Source of the DNA: Candidatus Bathyarchaeota archaeon
GTDB taxonomy: Archaea > Thermoproteota > Bathyarchaeia > 40CM-2-53-6
Length of the DNA: 12,023 bases
Reading direction: 5' to 3'
NCBI GenBank assembly: GCA_005884605.1
Contig: VBBE01000039.1
Coordinates: 1-12,023, forward strand
The stretch's first letter is position 1, and the number at the start of each line of letters is the position of its first letter. The translations under genes and the position numbers were made by a program. A model generated the notes under the pieces. It had not been told where the DNA came from, did no database searches, and saw only the letters and a list, made by a program, of their open reading frames with translations. Of the stretch, positions 6,179 through 12,023 are shown in pieces.

Positions 6179-7285
6179 ATGGCGACAGATGCAAGAACGG
6201 AATCAGGCAATTTCGTGGTGGACATGGTCTGTGACGTTTGCCGGGTCGAGGGGTTCGAAGTTGAGAAGAACGCACAGACAGGGGATTCGCCGGGCTATTT
6301 TGTGGACATTCTCGCCTCCAGGAAGAAAGGTAAGAGGATACAGAAAGTCGCCTTCGAATGCTGGGAAGGATCCGGTCAAGTTGAGGGACGGGAAGTCGAG
6401 AAGTTCGCGGCCCGCTTGAAAAGCCTGGGAATTCAGAGCGGAATCTACGTTTCTCCAAAAGGGTTCGGAGGCAACGCCGAATTCATGGCCCGCAAGCTTG
6501 GCGTCGAGCTTTGGGATCTGGCTAAGCTGAAGGAGAGGGTAGAAAATATCAAAGCCCCAGAGAGACACAGAGTTCCGGGAACGCTACCGGTCGCGAGAGC
6601 AGCCGCATCTCGCCTCTTGGCTCATGGCTTAGCCAACGGCACTTTCCTCAAGCTATCCTCTATGCCAAAACTTGAGTTTCGACCGTACTTCTTTTCCAAT
6701 TTCCAGATCGATAATCAACGGAAAAAACTGGCCGTGGGAGTTCTCGTGTTTGACGGTGTAGACGGTCGCGTATGCGACGCAGCTCTCTTCGAGGGACACA
6801 TGGACGATCTTCCATCAACTGGGTTCTTTGTTGATTGTCTCGAGATCGAACCGTCAACAGGTTCCATGCCGAAGCTGCCTCCTGAACTTGAAATGAAGAA
6901 CACTGTTACCGTCGCGCCTGCAGGGGTAACCGAGGACGTGATTCGATCTAAAACCAAGGATGTGGTGAGCTGTCATGACGATGCAACCGTAACGGTTGTT
7001 CAACTGTTACATGTTCCCATAGTGACCGTAGAGATGCTTGCTGCTGGCAAGTCCTATCGAAAGATCCTACAAGCGGCTACAGGAAAGATGATCTTGGACG
7101 ATACTCAGAAATGCTCTCTTTGTGATCAAAAGTCCAGGGCGATATGCGAGGTCTGTGGTGGTACGGTTTGTACCGAGCATGAGAGAACTTGCAGTTCCTG
7201 CCGCAAGCACCTTTGCACTGATTGCATTGTGACAAAAGGGATCGTGAACAAGATCCCGCTTTGCCCAACTTGCAAGAATGGCTAG
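6179..7285 (+). CDS. Mrr-like restriction-endonuclease-fold protein with C-terminal zinc fingers
   Basis: 368 residues from ATG 6179; a TTG at 6113 would add 22 residues that do not look conserved. Residues ~9-120 match the Mrr-type PD-(D/E)xK fold: a first helix, YFVDILASRK with Asp43, the next strand VAFECW with Glu60, then the typical end: helix EVEKFAARLKSLG, strand GIYVSP, helix FMARKLG, VELWDL. In the active family the strand reads ExK; here the Lys position is Trp62, so catalysis may be lost or displaced. Residues ~125-305 are a middle domain with no family I recognise. Residues 312-365 contain paired metal ligands: CSLC, CEVC, CTEH, CSSC, CTDC and CPTC, enough for three zincs in a B-box/RING-like cross-brace or tandem ribbons. 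It is probably a DNA-binding protein, with nuclease activity uncertain. Confidence 0.75.
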   Translation: MATDARTESGNFVVDMVCDVCRVEGFEVEKNAQTGDSPGYFVDILASRKKGKRIQKVAFECWEGSGQVEGREVEKFAARLKSLGIQSGIYVSPKGFGGNAEFMARKLGVELWDLAKLKERVENIKAPERHRVPGTLPVARAAASRLLAHGLANGTFLKLSSMPKLEFRPYFFSNFQIDNQRKKLAVGVLVFDGVDGRVCDAALFEGHMDDLPSTGFFVDCLEIEPSTGSMPKLPPELEMKNTVTVAPAGVTEDVIRSKTKDVVSCHDDATVTVVQLLHVPIVTVEMLAAGKSYRKILQAATGKMILDDTQKCSLCDQKSRAICEVCGGTVCTEHERTCSSCRKHLCTDCIVTKGIVNKIPLCPTCKNG

Positions 7286-7297
7286 AGGGACTGAATC

Positions 7298-7339
7298 GCT
7301 TACTGCCGCGCAAGGATCGCTCAATCTTGCATAGTAAGC
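7298..7339. terminator. Two-part stem-loop between convergent genes
   Basis: GCTTACT (7298-7304) pairs with AGTAAGC (7333-7339). Inside it, GCAAG (7310-7314) pairs with CTTGC (7326-7330) around an 11-base loop, leaving an asymmetric internal loop (GCCGC against AT). It starts 13 bases after the Mrr-like gene's stop and lies before the convergent coiled-coil mini-gene (ends 7386). The place fits a bidirectional terminator or 3'-end RNA structure. There is no strong T tract. Confidence 0.4.
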
Positions 7340-7385
7340 ACTAACACGGATTCTTCATCGATCATGATGGATAGGAACCAGGTGG

Positions 7386-7607
7386 CTATCTAGGGATGTG
7401 GTTTTCAGCTAGTGCCGCCTTGGCGAGCCGCTGTATCGTCTCCTCATGTCTACTGATGTGAGCCATCATGTCCAACCTCAGCCTTTGCATCGCTGCTCGA
7501 GCGGCATCTCGTGAGGCTTGCTCCATCAGGGGGGTAAGCCTCTCTTCCATCTTCTTCAGCAGTGCCTCTTCAAGACGTAGAACTTCTTCCTCACGCAAAG
7601 TCTCCAT
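7386..7607 (-). CDS. 73-residue coiled-coil protein in the cdc6 operon
   Basis: 73 residues from ATG 7607-7605 with an excellent ribosome binding site, GGAGGTGA (7620-7613), whose TGA is also the stop of the preceding small gene; the two are surely coupled. Residues ~3-35 are Glu/Leu-rich with heptad-like spacing (EEEVLRLEEALLKKMEERL). Residues 36-66 continue as an Ala/Arg-rich helix (SRDAARAAMQRLRLDMMAHI). It is predicted to be one long helix or a helical hairpin, and therefore likely oligomeric. There are no Cys and no membrane segment. It is the last gene of the minus-strand run cdc6, DUF99, Cys-rich mini-protein and this one. No family is recognised. A partner role for a neighbour is inference. 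Confidence 0.72.
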   Translation of the reverse strand: METLREEEVLRLEEALLKKMEERLTPLMEQASRDAARAAMQRLRLDMMAHISRHEETIQRLAKAALAENHIPR

Positions 7608-7612
7608 TCAAC

Positions 7613-7620
7613 TCACCTCC
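7613..7620 (-). promoter_or_regulatory. Strong ribosome binding site overlapping a stop codon
   Basis: GGAGGTGA on the minus strand, 5 bases before ATG 7607. Its last three bases are the TGA stop of the upstream Cys-rich mini-gene. It decides the start of the coiled-coil mini-gene and shows that both small frames are translated as a unit. Confidence 0.75.
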
Positions 7621-7798
7621 TCCGAGAGGTCACAGTAGTCGACCCAATTTCGTCCATTATTGGCTCAACCTTCACGGACTGTCGGGCGCACACCGCGCAT
7701 TCCCAGACCCGGTCACAGGTGAAATTCTCGTAATTGCAACATCGCCTGCGGAAGTAATCGTTCAACTGATTCTCTCGATTGGCCTTTTTTCCAGTCAT
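7613..7798 (-). CDS. 61-residue Cys-rich mini-protein
   Basis: The start chosen is ATG 7798-7796, because GGTGAG lies 6 bases upstream; a TTG at 7858 would add 20 residues without ribosome binding site support. The protein of 61 residues carries Cys20, Cys21, Cys28, Cys34 and Cys37 (RRRCCNYENFTCDR, then ECAVC), a compact set that could hold one zinc, followed by a polar tail rich in Ser/Thr/Arg. The N-terminal third is basic and polar. It overlaps the ribosome binding site of the next mini-gene and follows the DUF99 gene by 92 bases on the same strand. It does not match a zinc-finger family I can name. Nucleic-acid or protein binding is plausible. Confidence 0.6.
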   Translation of the reverse strand: MTGKKANRENQLNDYFRRRCCNYENFTCDRVWECAVCARQSVKVEPIMDEIGSTTVTSRRR

Positions 7799-7890
7799 GT
7801 CAGGCTCACCAACACAAGATCCATGAACTTTTACGTTGACTGTCCACAGCAGCCTCAACGGGACGACTAAAGGCTCCTGTAACTGGAAAC

Positions 7891-8502
7891 CTAGCCAAGA
7901 GGTTCTGCAGAGAACAGGCCTCTAGCAAGTATACCCGCAACCCGCAAAGGTTCAGGCACCCGCGAGACGAAGGCCGAAGCTTTCAGAATTAACCCGGCCT
8001 CACGAATTGAGCATCCGAACTGTTCAAAGAATACGGGACCTTCACTAGCCACTGTCCGAACTTTGTGTACTGGACCCAGTGATCTGATCAGTTCCCATCT
8101 CTTCTCCCAATCAGGAAAATGTTTGACCAAGGCACGCTTCACAGCCCTGTTATCCGGCCGGGAACCTACAACCACAATCACCGGCTCCTTGCATGATTTC
8201 TGGATTCTCCAAGGGTCGATGAGATTGAATCCTCCGAAGGTCACGCCGGACAACAATACCGGAACGTGGAAGGACCCTCTGAGCAAGAACTCGGCCATCC
8301 TAGTTGCGTCGAGCCCGTCAACGGTAATCCAGTCAGCTCTGAATTGATGCAGGTGAGGGCCTTTCAGCCAGACGGCTAGGAGAGGAGCGTGTCGGACCTT
8401 ATCATCGGTTTTCGGCGGAAACGGGCCATCATCTATCCCAATACATCTAGAGACTTGTTTGATGTTTGAGGACGCTCCGTGGAACAAAGGTAAGCAGCCC
8501 AC
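7891..8502 (-). CDS. DUF99 / UPF0215 family protein (endonuclease V-like)
   Basis: 203 residues if started at GTG 8502. TTG 8517 or TTG 8487 are alternatives; the family's conserved start (IKQVSRCIGIDDGPF) begins at residue 14, so 8487 fits equally well. Typical DUF99 blocks are visible: GIDDG at 22-26, VDGLDATRMAEFLL at 61-74, SGVTFGGFNLID at 85-96, PVIVVVGSRPD at 107-117, KHFPDW at 127-132, and RVPEPLRVAGILARG at 181-195. Length is normal for the family, which is almost wholly archaeal and related to the endonuclease V / RNase H-like fold. Its biochemical role is not established. The gene overlaps the 3' end of cdc6 by 56 bases on the same strand, suggesting coupled expression and perhaps a DNA-maintenance job. 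Confidence 0.88.
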   Translation of the reverse strand: MGCLPLFHGASSNIKQVSRCIGIDDGPFPPKTDDKVRHAPLLAVWLKGPHLHQFRADWITVDGLDATRMAEFLLRGSFHVPVLLSGVTFGGFNLIDPWRIQKSCKEPVIVVVGSRPDNRAVKRALVKHFPDWEKRWELIRSLGPVHKVRTVASEGPVFFEQFGCSIREAGLILKASAFVSRVPEPLRVAGILARGLFSAEPLG

Positions 8503-9694
8503 GAACCATCTCGTCAACGTTAAATGAAGCGGTCACTGACCGAGCTTCGACGCCGAGCCGTATCTTCTTTGTGCGGCCGTACCGGCCGAAACTTACTACT
8601 CGCGCGTTTAGGACGCCCATGATGTCCAGCTCGTTGAGCAGTCCGCTGACTCTTCGCTGGGTGAGAGGTTCGACCGAACCGGCGCCACACAGCTCCCGAT
8701 ACACCTCGTACACGTCACCTGTTACCGAGCTCTCTTTCCTAGTGTTCTCTAGCTGCATCACTGAGATTAGGAGAATTCGAGAGTGGAGTGGGAGGGATGA
8801 TAGGGCTTCTGTTACGCGGTCATGTTCAACTTTCTGTTGTGCTTCGCGGACGTGGTTTTCGCCGACATGTAGCTCGCGTGATCTTTCGGCAATCTCAGCG
8901 GCTACTCTGAGGAGATCGAGTGCGCGTCGTGCGTCACCGTGTTCTCCTGCGGCCAGGGCTGCGCAAAGGTGGAGAGCGCCTTCATCTAGAACTCCGGGTC
9001 GGAAGGCGAGTTGTGCCCGTTCATTTAGAATGTCATGTAGTTCGTCTGAGGTGTAGGGTTTGAACACGACTTCCTCCTCTCCCAGCGAGCTTAGGACTCT
9101 CGGGTCTAGGAAGTCTTTGAAGTGGAGGTCGTTGGATATTCCTATGAGCCCGATCCAGCTGTCGGTCAGTTTCTCGTTTATCCTGGTTAACTCGTAGAGT
9201 AGACTATCGTCTTCACTTCTCTTGACTAGCGCGTCTATCTCGTCCAGGACGACAAGGAATGCGGAGCTGCGTGATTGGAGAGCGCTTCTGAACCGGTCCA
9301 GAAGCTCGCCGACCGCTAGTCCAGTGAAGGGTACTTCTCGACCGAGGGATCTACAGAGATCGGCAATGACTCTGTAGTTTGTTCCTGCTAGACGGCAGTT
9401 GACGTAGCTCGTATCGAGAGCTCGTCCGTGTTCGCGAGCCTTCCGCTGTAACCGATCTAGAACGAATTTGGTCACAATTGTCTTTCCTGTTCCAGTCTTG
9501 CCGTAGGCGAATAGGTTCGACACTCTATCTTTTGTTAGAGCTGGGGCGAGCACGGATCCGAGCCGGCGGATCTGCTCCTCCCGGTGCGGAAGGGTTGCTG
9601 GCATGTAGTCGTGTCTGAGGAGGTTTCTGTCGCGAAAAACCTCTCCTCCTGACAGGACCCTTTCGAAGATGAGATCTAATCCTTGCTGTGACAA
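8447..9694 (-). CDS. cdc6: Orc1/Cdc6 replication initiator
   Basis: 415 residues from TTG 9694-9692; upstream codons run to a TAA with no ATG or GTG, and family members start similarly, shortly before the FRDRNLLRHDYMPATLPHRE block. It is an AAA+ ATPase with Walker A GKTGTGKT (65-72), Walker B VVLDEID (148-154), sensor 1 GISND (185-189) and sensor 2 GDARRALD (253-260). A C-terminal winged helix follows (~300-385: RRVSGLLNELDIMGVL as recognition region, GRYGRTKKIRL as wing). Known role: binds origin recognition boxes and loads the MCM helicase. All catalytic motifs are intact, so it should be active. The 31 bases upstream lead straight into an ORB-like site overlapping the likely TATA (CTTAATTCC), which suggests autoregulation. 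It heads the operon with DUF99 and two mini-genes. Confidence 0.95.
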   Translation of the reverse strand: MSQQGLDLIFERVLSGGEVFRDRNLLRHDYMPATLPHREEQIRRLGSVLAPALTKDRVSNLFAYGKTGTGKTIVTKFVLDRLQRKAREHGRALDTSYVNCRLAGTNYRVIADLCRSLGREVPFTGLAVGELLDRFRSALQSRSSAFLVVLDEIDALVKRSEDDSLLYELTRINEKLTDSWIGLIGISNDLHFKDFLDPRVLSSLGEEEVVFKPYTSDELHDILNERAQLAFRPGVLDEGALHLCAALAAGEHGDARRALDLLRVAAEIAERSRELHVGENHVREAQQKVEHDRVTEALSSLPLHSRILLISVMQLENTRKESSVTGDVYEVYRELCGAGSVEPLTQRRVSGLLNELDIMGVLNARVVSFGRYGRTKKIRLGVEARSVTASFNVDEMVRGLLTFVPRSVLKHQTSL

Positions 9695-9724
9695 GTCTGA
9701 GAGGTCCAGATTTCCGCGAGCCGG

Positions 9725-9745
9725 CTTCCAGTGGAATTAAGGGTT
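9725..9745 (+). promoter_or_regulatory. ORB upstream of cdc6
   Basis: CTTCCAGTGGAATTAAGGGT, then T. The first twelve bases are identical to the core of the archaeal ORB as I recall it (CTTCCAGTGGAA), and a shortened G-rich arm follows. It begins 31 bases from the cdc6 start codon and overlaps a TATA-like CTTAATTCC on the minus strand. Confidence 0.65.
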
Positions 9746-9860
9746 CTCGTACAATGATTTCAACTGGACAAAACAAAAACTCGATCATCGCTCCAAATAA
9801 TTCCTGCCTAGAGACGGTTTCCCTTCAACCAGTCCTGCGTCACGAGATGCCCTGTGCAAT

Positions 9861-9884
9861 ACCCCCTCGTTTTTCTTGAGAAGG
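9861..9884 (-). promoter_or_regulatory. Second, inverted ORB
   Basis: Read on the minus strand: CCTTCTCAAGAAAAACGAGG followed by GGGT. The right half (ACGAGGGGGT) matches the ORB G-rich arm almost exactly, while the left dyad half is degenerate (CTTCTCAAGAA against CTTCCAGTGGA). It points toward the ORB at 9725 with the A-rich segment between them. Confidence 0.55.
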
Positions 9885-10063
9885 TTTGCTGTCTGGCATT
9901 GATTATGGGCGAGTCTCGCGATTCAGGGCGGGGTCTGGGCTTTGGTCACATTGCATGTTAACGTGTAATCTAGGTCAGTTCCCGAACGATTCTAGGGCAA
10001 GCTAGGACCCTCGATCCCATATTCGAGAATAGAACTGAAAATGGGCGATTTCGCTGGTGCTGG

Positions 10064-10384
10064 CTATTGGACCCTGATTTCCACACCCACGGTCCTCTTG
10101 ATCAGCTCAGCCAAGAGGTCAACTTGAGACTTGCCGCCGCGCCTTGTTGGAATCGACACAACCAAGGGGAGTTCGATTTCCTTCTTGCCCTGTCCAACCT
10201 TGTCCTTTATCCACTCGAAAACCGTGTCGGTAACGATGACGAGAGAGACAGTCTGTTTATTCTTGATGTCTTCAAACGTCTTGACAGCCTCGTCCTCGGA
10301 CTTCACGACCCAGCTGTTCTTGACCCCTCCGAGCTTGAAGTAGATCGCTGTCTCCTTATCCGCCATAACGCCGATCTTCCCCAC
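10064..10384 (-). CDS. atpF: A-type ATP synthase subunit F
   Basis: 106 residues from GTG 10384-10382, 18 bases after the ogg stop, with a weak GGTAAG upstream. It has the subunit F pattern: GKIGVMADKETAIYFKLGGV at the N-terminus, a central helix and strand (VSLVIVTDTVFEWI), the LPLVVSIPTRRG loop and a short C-terminal helix (DLLAELIKRTVGVEI). Length is usual for the family (about 100). Known role: a soluble subunit in the central stalk of the archaeal A1Ao ATP synthase, coupling rotation to catalysis. In many archaea it lies inside the atp gene cluster; here no other atp gene is visible and it follows a DNA-repair gene, so its expression probably depends on the pyrI-ogg transcript or a promoter inside ogg. 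Confidence 0.9.
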   Translation of the reverse strand: MGKIGVMADKETAIYFKLGGVKNSWVVKSEDEAVKTFEDIKNKQTVSLVIVTDTVFEWIKDKVGQGKKEIELPLVVSIPTRRGGKSQVDLLAELIKRTVGVEIRVQ

Positions 10385-10402
10385 CGCTTGCTTACCTACT
10401 TC

Positions 10403-11089
10403 CTACTTGAATATCCAGCCTGTTTCGCGCGACCAGAACAAGAGATCAAGATCCGCTAATGGTATTGCTACTTCCCGGGAAAAACGACGGAGCTTCTCCT
10501 CGATCTCGAGATACCGCTTCTTCGTGATCGAAACCGGCACCTCACTGATAACATCCAGCCTCTTGAGGTTTCGCAGAATATGCCTATCGAGAATGGCGAA
10601 TTCCTCCCCGAGCCCGACGTTTCGGAGAAAGTGGCTGGCCTCCTTGTAGCCTAGTCCCTTCACGTTCTCCACCATCCACTCCCTCAACTCGAACATGTTT
10701 GCGAAGCTGGAGAGGTGTGATTTCAGGGAGAGCTTGCCATCTTTGCTGAACGTTGCTCTAGCCTCGACGATATATTTCGCCTTACTGTCGCTGAACCGGA
10801 CATCGTTTAGCTGCGGTTGAATCTCGTTGGCCTCTCCTTTCAAGAGAAGACTTCGTTCTTTGAGCCGGGACACTGCAGCCCAGCAGGTCTTCGCAGACGA
10901 CTGCGGCGTCAGTAAGCAAAAGCAGAGTTCGGCAAAAACATCATCGTCATTGCGATTGAGAATCTGTTTGAATTCGTTCAGTCGTGTCTGAATAGGATCA
11001 CGTTTCTCGCCGTAAAGTGTCTGGAGCTCCTGAACCGATTTCTCGCGTTCCTTCGTTGAGATTTCCATACTAGAATTGTTTGAGAACAT
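10403..11089 (-). CDS. ogg: Ogg2-type 8-oxoguanine DNA glycosylase / AP lyase
   Basis: 228 residues from ATG 11089, chosen because GGAG sits 9 bases upstream; ATG 11068 is an alternative that would avoid the 20-base overlap with pyrI. The archaeal Ogg2 pattern is clear: FAELCFCLLTPQSSAKT (52-68), a helix-hairpin-helix around KGLGYKEASHFLRNVG (144-159) with the catalytic Lys149, and AILDRHILRNL (165-175) with the catalytic Asp168. The C-terminus, WSRETGWIFK, ends in the Lys typical of the group. Known role: removes 8-oxoguanine opposite cytosine and cuts the strand by beta-elimination, in base excision repair. It lies between pyrI (overlap) and atpF. All key residues are present. Confidence 0.92.
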   Translation of the reverse strand: MFSNNSSMEISTKEREKSVQELQTLYGEKRDPIQTRLNEFKQILNRNDDDVFAELCFCLLTPQSSAKTCWAAVSRLKERSLLLKGEANEIQPQLNDVRFSDSKAKYIVEARATFSKDGKLSLKSHLSSFANMFELREWMVENVKGLGYKEASHFLRNVGLGEEFAILDRHILRNLKRLDVISEVPVSITKKRYLEIEEKLRRFSREVAIPLADLDLLFWSRETGWIFK

Positions 11090-11543
11090 CGGTCTTCTCC
11101 ATTATTCGGACACAGTAGTAGCACCGGAGCCGTAGGGGGTCCTGTCTTTCCACGCTGAACCTTGGCTCAACAGGCTCAGCGTTAGACACGCACGCAGGAT
11201 TTGAACAACGAACAATTCCTCTAATCGAATCCGGCAGCTTGACCCTAGTCTTCTCAGCGACCTCATAGTCTCGAATGATACTGATCGTCGCGCTCGGCGC
11301 TATCAACGCGATCTTATCAACCTCACCGGGCTTGAGCTCTCGATTCTCAACCTTGACAATATCCTTCTTGTTCTGCTTCTTCGAGATCACGTTCATGGCC
11401 ACGCTCACTATGTGTCCTTCGCGACCATCTATTCCGAGAATCTTGAGCACGTCCAAAGCATGGCCGGCGAAGATGTGGTCGATTACGGTTCCGTTACGAA
11501 TTTTCTTAACGTAGAGCTCTTTTGGGCCGGTTCCCTTGGACAA
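11070..11543 (-). CDS. pyrI: Aspartate carbamoyltransferase regulatory chain
   Basis: 157 residues from TTG 11543-11541, with GGAGAGG about 9 bases upstream; the family start (ELYVKKIRNGTVIDHI) follows directly. The N-terminal allosteric domain (residues ~9-100) shows IRNGTVIDHIFAGHALDVL and the KDIVKVENRELKPGEVDKIA region that forms the nucleotide-binding domain. The C-terminal zinc domain has Cys113, Cys118, Cys141 and Cys144 (RCSNPAC and RCYYC), all four zinc ligands. Known role: binds CTP/ATP and the PyrB catalytic trimer to control pyrimidine synthesis. pyrB is not downstream, as it would be in many genomes; here ogg overlaps its 3' end by 20 bases. It is divergent from yjbQ, with 69 bases between. 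Confidence 0.95.
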   Translation of the reverse strand: MSKGTGPKELYVKKIRNGTVIDHIFAGHALDVLKILGIDGREGHIVSVAMNVISKKQNKKDIVKVENRELKPGEVDKIALIAPSATISIIRDYEVAEKTRVKLPDSIRGIVRCSNPACVSNAEPVEPRFSVERQDPLRLRCYYCVRIMEKTDVLKQF

Positions 11544-11580
11544 GACCTTGAACCTCTCCGGCAGAAGCTAGGTTTTCATT

Positions 11581-11590
11581 CTTAATTCCT
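11581..11590 (+). promoter_or_regulatory. Possible TATA-like element for yjbQ
   Basis: CTTAATTCCT is centred about 28 bases before the yjbQ ATG (11613). That distance would place the transcription start at or next to the ATG, a leaderless mRNA, in keeping with the lack of a Shine-Dalgarno. Evidence is composition and spacing only. Confidence 0.25.
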
Positions 11591-11612
11591 TGCCTGGAAT
11601 ACGACCGGGATC

Positions 11613-12023
11613 ATGGCTGTCGAGTCTCAAGAGTTGAGGTTTCGGACGCACCGCGAAGGAGAAATTATCGATATTACAGACAAGACTCAGAGAGTAGTCG
11701 AGTCCTCAAGGATGAGGAGCGGAGTTGCCGTTCTGTTCGTGCCTGGATCGACCGGAGCAATAACAACAATTGAGTATGAACCCGGACTTCTAGCAGATTT
11801 GCCCATAGCGCTGGAGAGACTTGCGCCTAAAGACGCGTCATACGAACACGAGAAGAGGTGGCATGATGGCAATGGACACTCCCATATTCGAGCCTCCACG
11901 ATAGGACCGGACTTGTCAGTGCCATTTCGAGACAAGAAGCTAACTCTTGGAACCTGGCAACAAATCGTCTTTCTTGAGCTAGACGTTAGACCGAGAGACC
12001 GAACTGTCATCGTTCAACTGGTT
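11613..12023 (+). CDS. yjbQ: YjbQ / UPF0047 family protein (3' end outside window)
   Basis: 137 residues are visible from ATG 11613 to the window edge with no stop; the family is about 130-140 residues, so it is nearly complete. Conserved blocks are present: FVPGSTGAITTIEYEPGLLA, the Y-x-H and W-x-D-x-N-G-H-x-H region (YEHEKRWHDGNGHSH) that supplies the putative metal or active site, SVPFRDKKLTLGTWQQ, and the C-terminal DVRPRDRTVIVQ strand. Family members from bacteria have been linked to thiamine phosphate synthase activity, which is the basis of the usual name 'secondary thiamine-phosphate synthase'; the physiological role in archaea is not settled. It is divergent from pyrI. Confidence 0.92.
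   Translation, partial: MAVESQELRFRTHREGEIIDITDKTQRVVESSRMRSGVAVLFVPGSTGAITTIEYEPGLLADLPIALERLAPKDASYEHEKRWHDGNGHSHIRASTIGPDLSVPFRDKKLTLGTWQQIVFLELDVRPRDRTVIVQLV

Larger units (their letters stand above)
9695..10063. other. Candidate replication origin (intergenic, next to cdc6)
   Basis: A 369-base gap between cdc6 and atpF, with no gene. It contains a plus-strand ORB at 9725, a degenerate one at 9758-9777 (TTTCAACTGGACAAAACAAA) and a minus-strand ORB at 9861-9884, flanking an A-rich stretch (9768-9800) that could unwind. A small inverted repeat, GCGAG-T-CTCGC, lies at 9909-9919. Inverted ORBs around an AT-rich element next to cdc6 is the common archaeal origin plan. The right part, to 10063, holds nothing else I recognise. 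Confidence 0.6.

Noticed and set aside
8466..9056. Plus-strand frame of 196 codons opposite cdc6
   Set aside because: It is Ser/Arg-rich antisense of a clearly conserved gene, with no independent support.
9886..10063. tRNA or other structured RNA in the cdc6-atpF gap
   Set aside because: No cloverleaf pairing or tRNA consensus boxes could be found; only a 5-base inverted repeat at 9909-9919.
10067..10459. Plus-strand frame of 130 codons opposite atpF and ogg
   Set aside because: It spans the junction of two recognised minus-strand genes and shows no family features.

Overview
The window looks like chromosomal DNA of a mid-GC archaeon, most likely from the TACK side (Bathyarchaeia or Nitrososphaeria-like; this placement is inference). 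The archaeal signature genes are an Orc1/Cdc6 initiator, a DUF99/UPF0215 protein, an A-type ATP synthase F subunit, an archaeal Ogg2-type glycosylase/lyase, a PyrI regulatory chain with its zinc site, and an N-glycosylated-looking membrane protein. Origin recognition box (ORB)-like sequences also occur. No rRNA, tRNA, CRISPR array or insertion sequence was seen.

Layout. 1-343: the tail of a thioredoxin and a 44-residue zinc-ribbon protein (+). 436-759: a small hypothetical protein (-). 760-1277: no convincing gene, but an AT-rich upstream region. 1278-4007: a 909-residue multi-pass membrane protein with a large, sequon-rich outer domain. 4008-6056: a compact regulatory block with a dyad- and ORB-rich intergenic region, a winged-helix gene (+), a coiled-coil/winged-helix gene (-) overlapping it tail to tail, a 250-bp array of GTGA/TCAC palindromes, and a helical protein that may be DNA-binding (-). 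6179-7285: an Mrr-like nuclease-fold protein with C-terminal zinc fingers, divergent from the last. 9694-7386 (-): an apparent operon of cdc6, DUF99, a Cys-rich mini-protein and a coiled-coil mini-protein. 9695-10063: an intergenic region with inverted ORBs, a good candidate replication origin. 11543-10064 (-): pyrI, ogg and atpF, closely spaced or overlapping. 11613-end (+): yjbQ, divergent from pyrI and cut by the window edge.

How it fits together. The most interesting theme is replication and its surroundings. cdc6 sits beside an ORB-flanked region (9725-9884). A second, nearly full-length ORB match lies 5.6 kb away (4122-4142), directly upstream of a winged-helix gene. Between them lie three likely DNA-binding proteins with strong palindromes in front of their genes, a possibly catalytically dead Mrr-fold protein, and two tiny proteins translated in the cdc6 operon. 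The other genes are housekeeping: pyrimidine control, oxidative DNA repair, ATP synthase and YjbQ.
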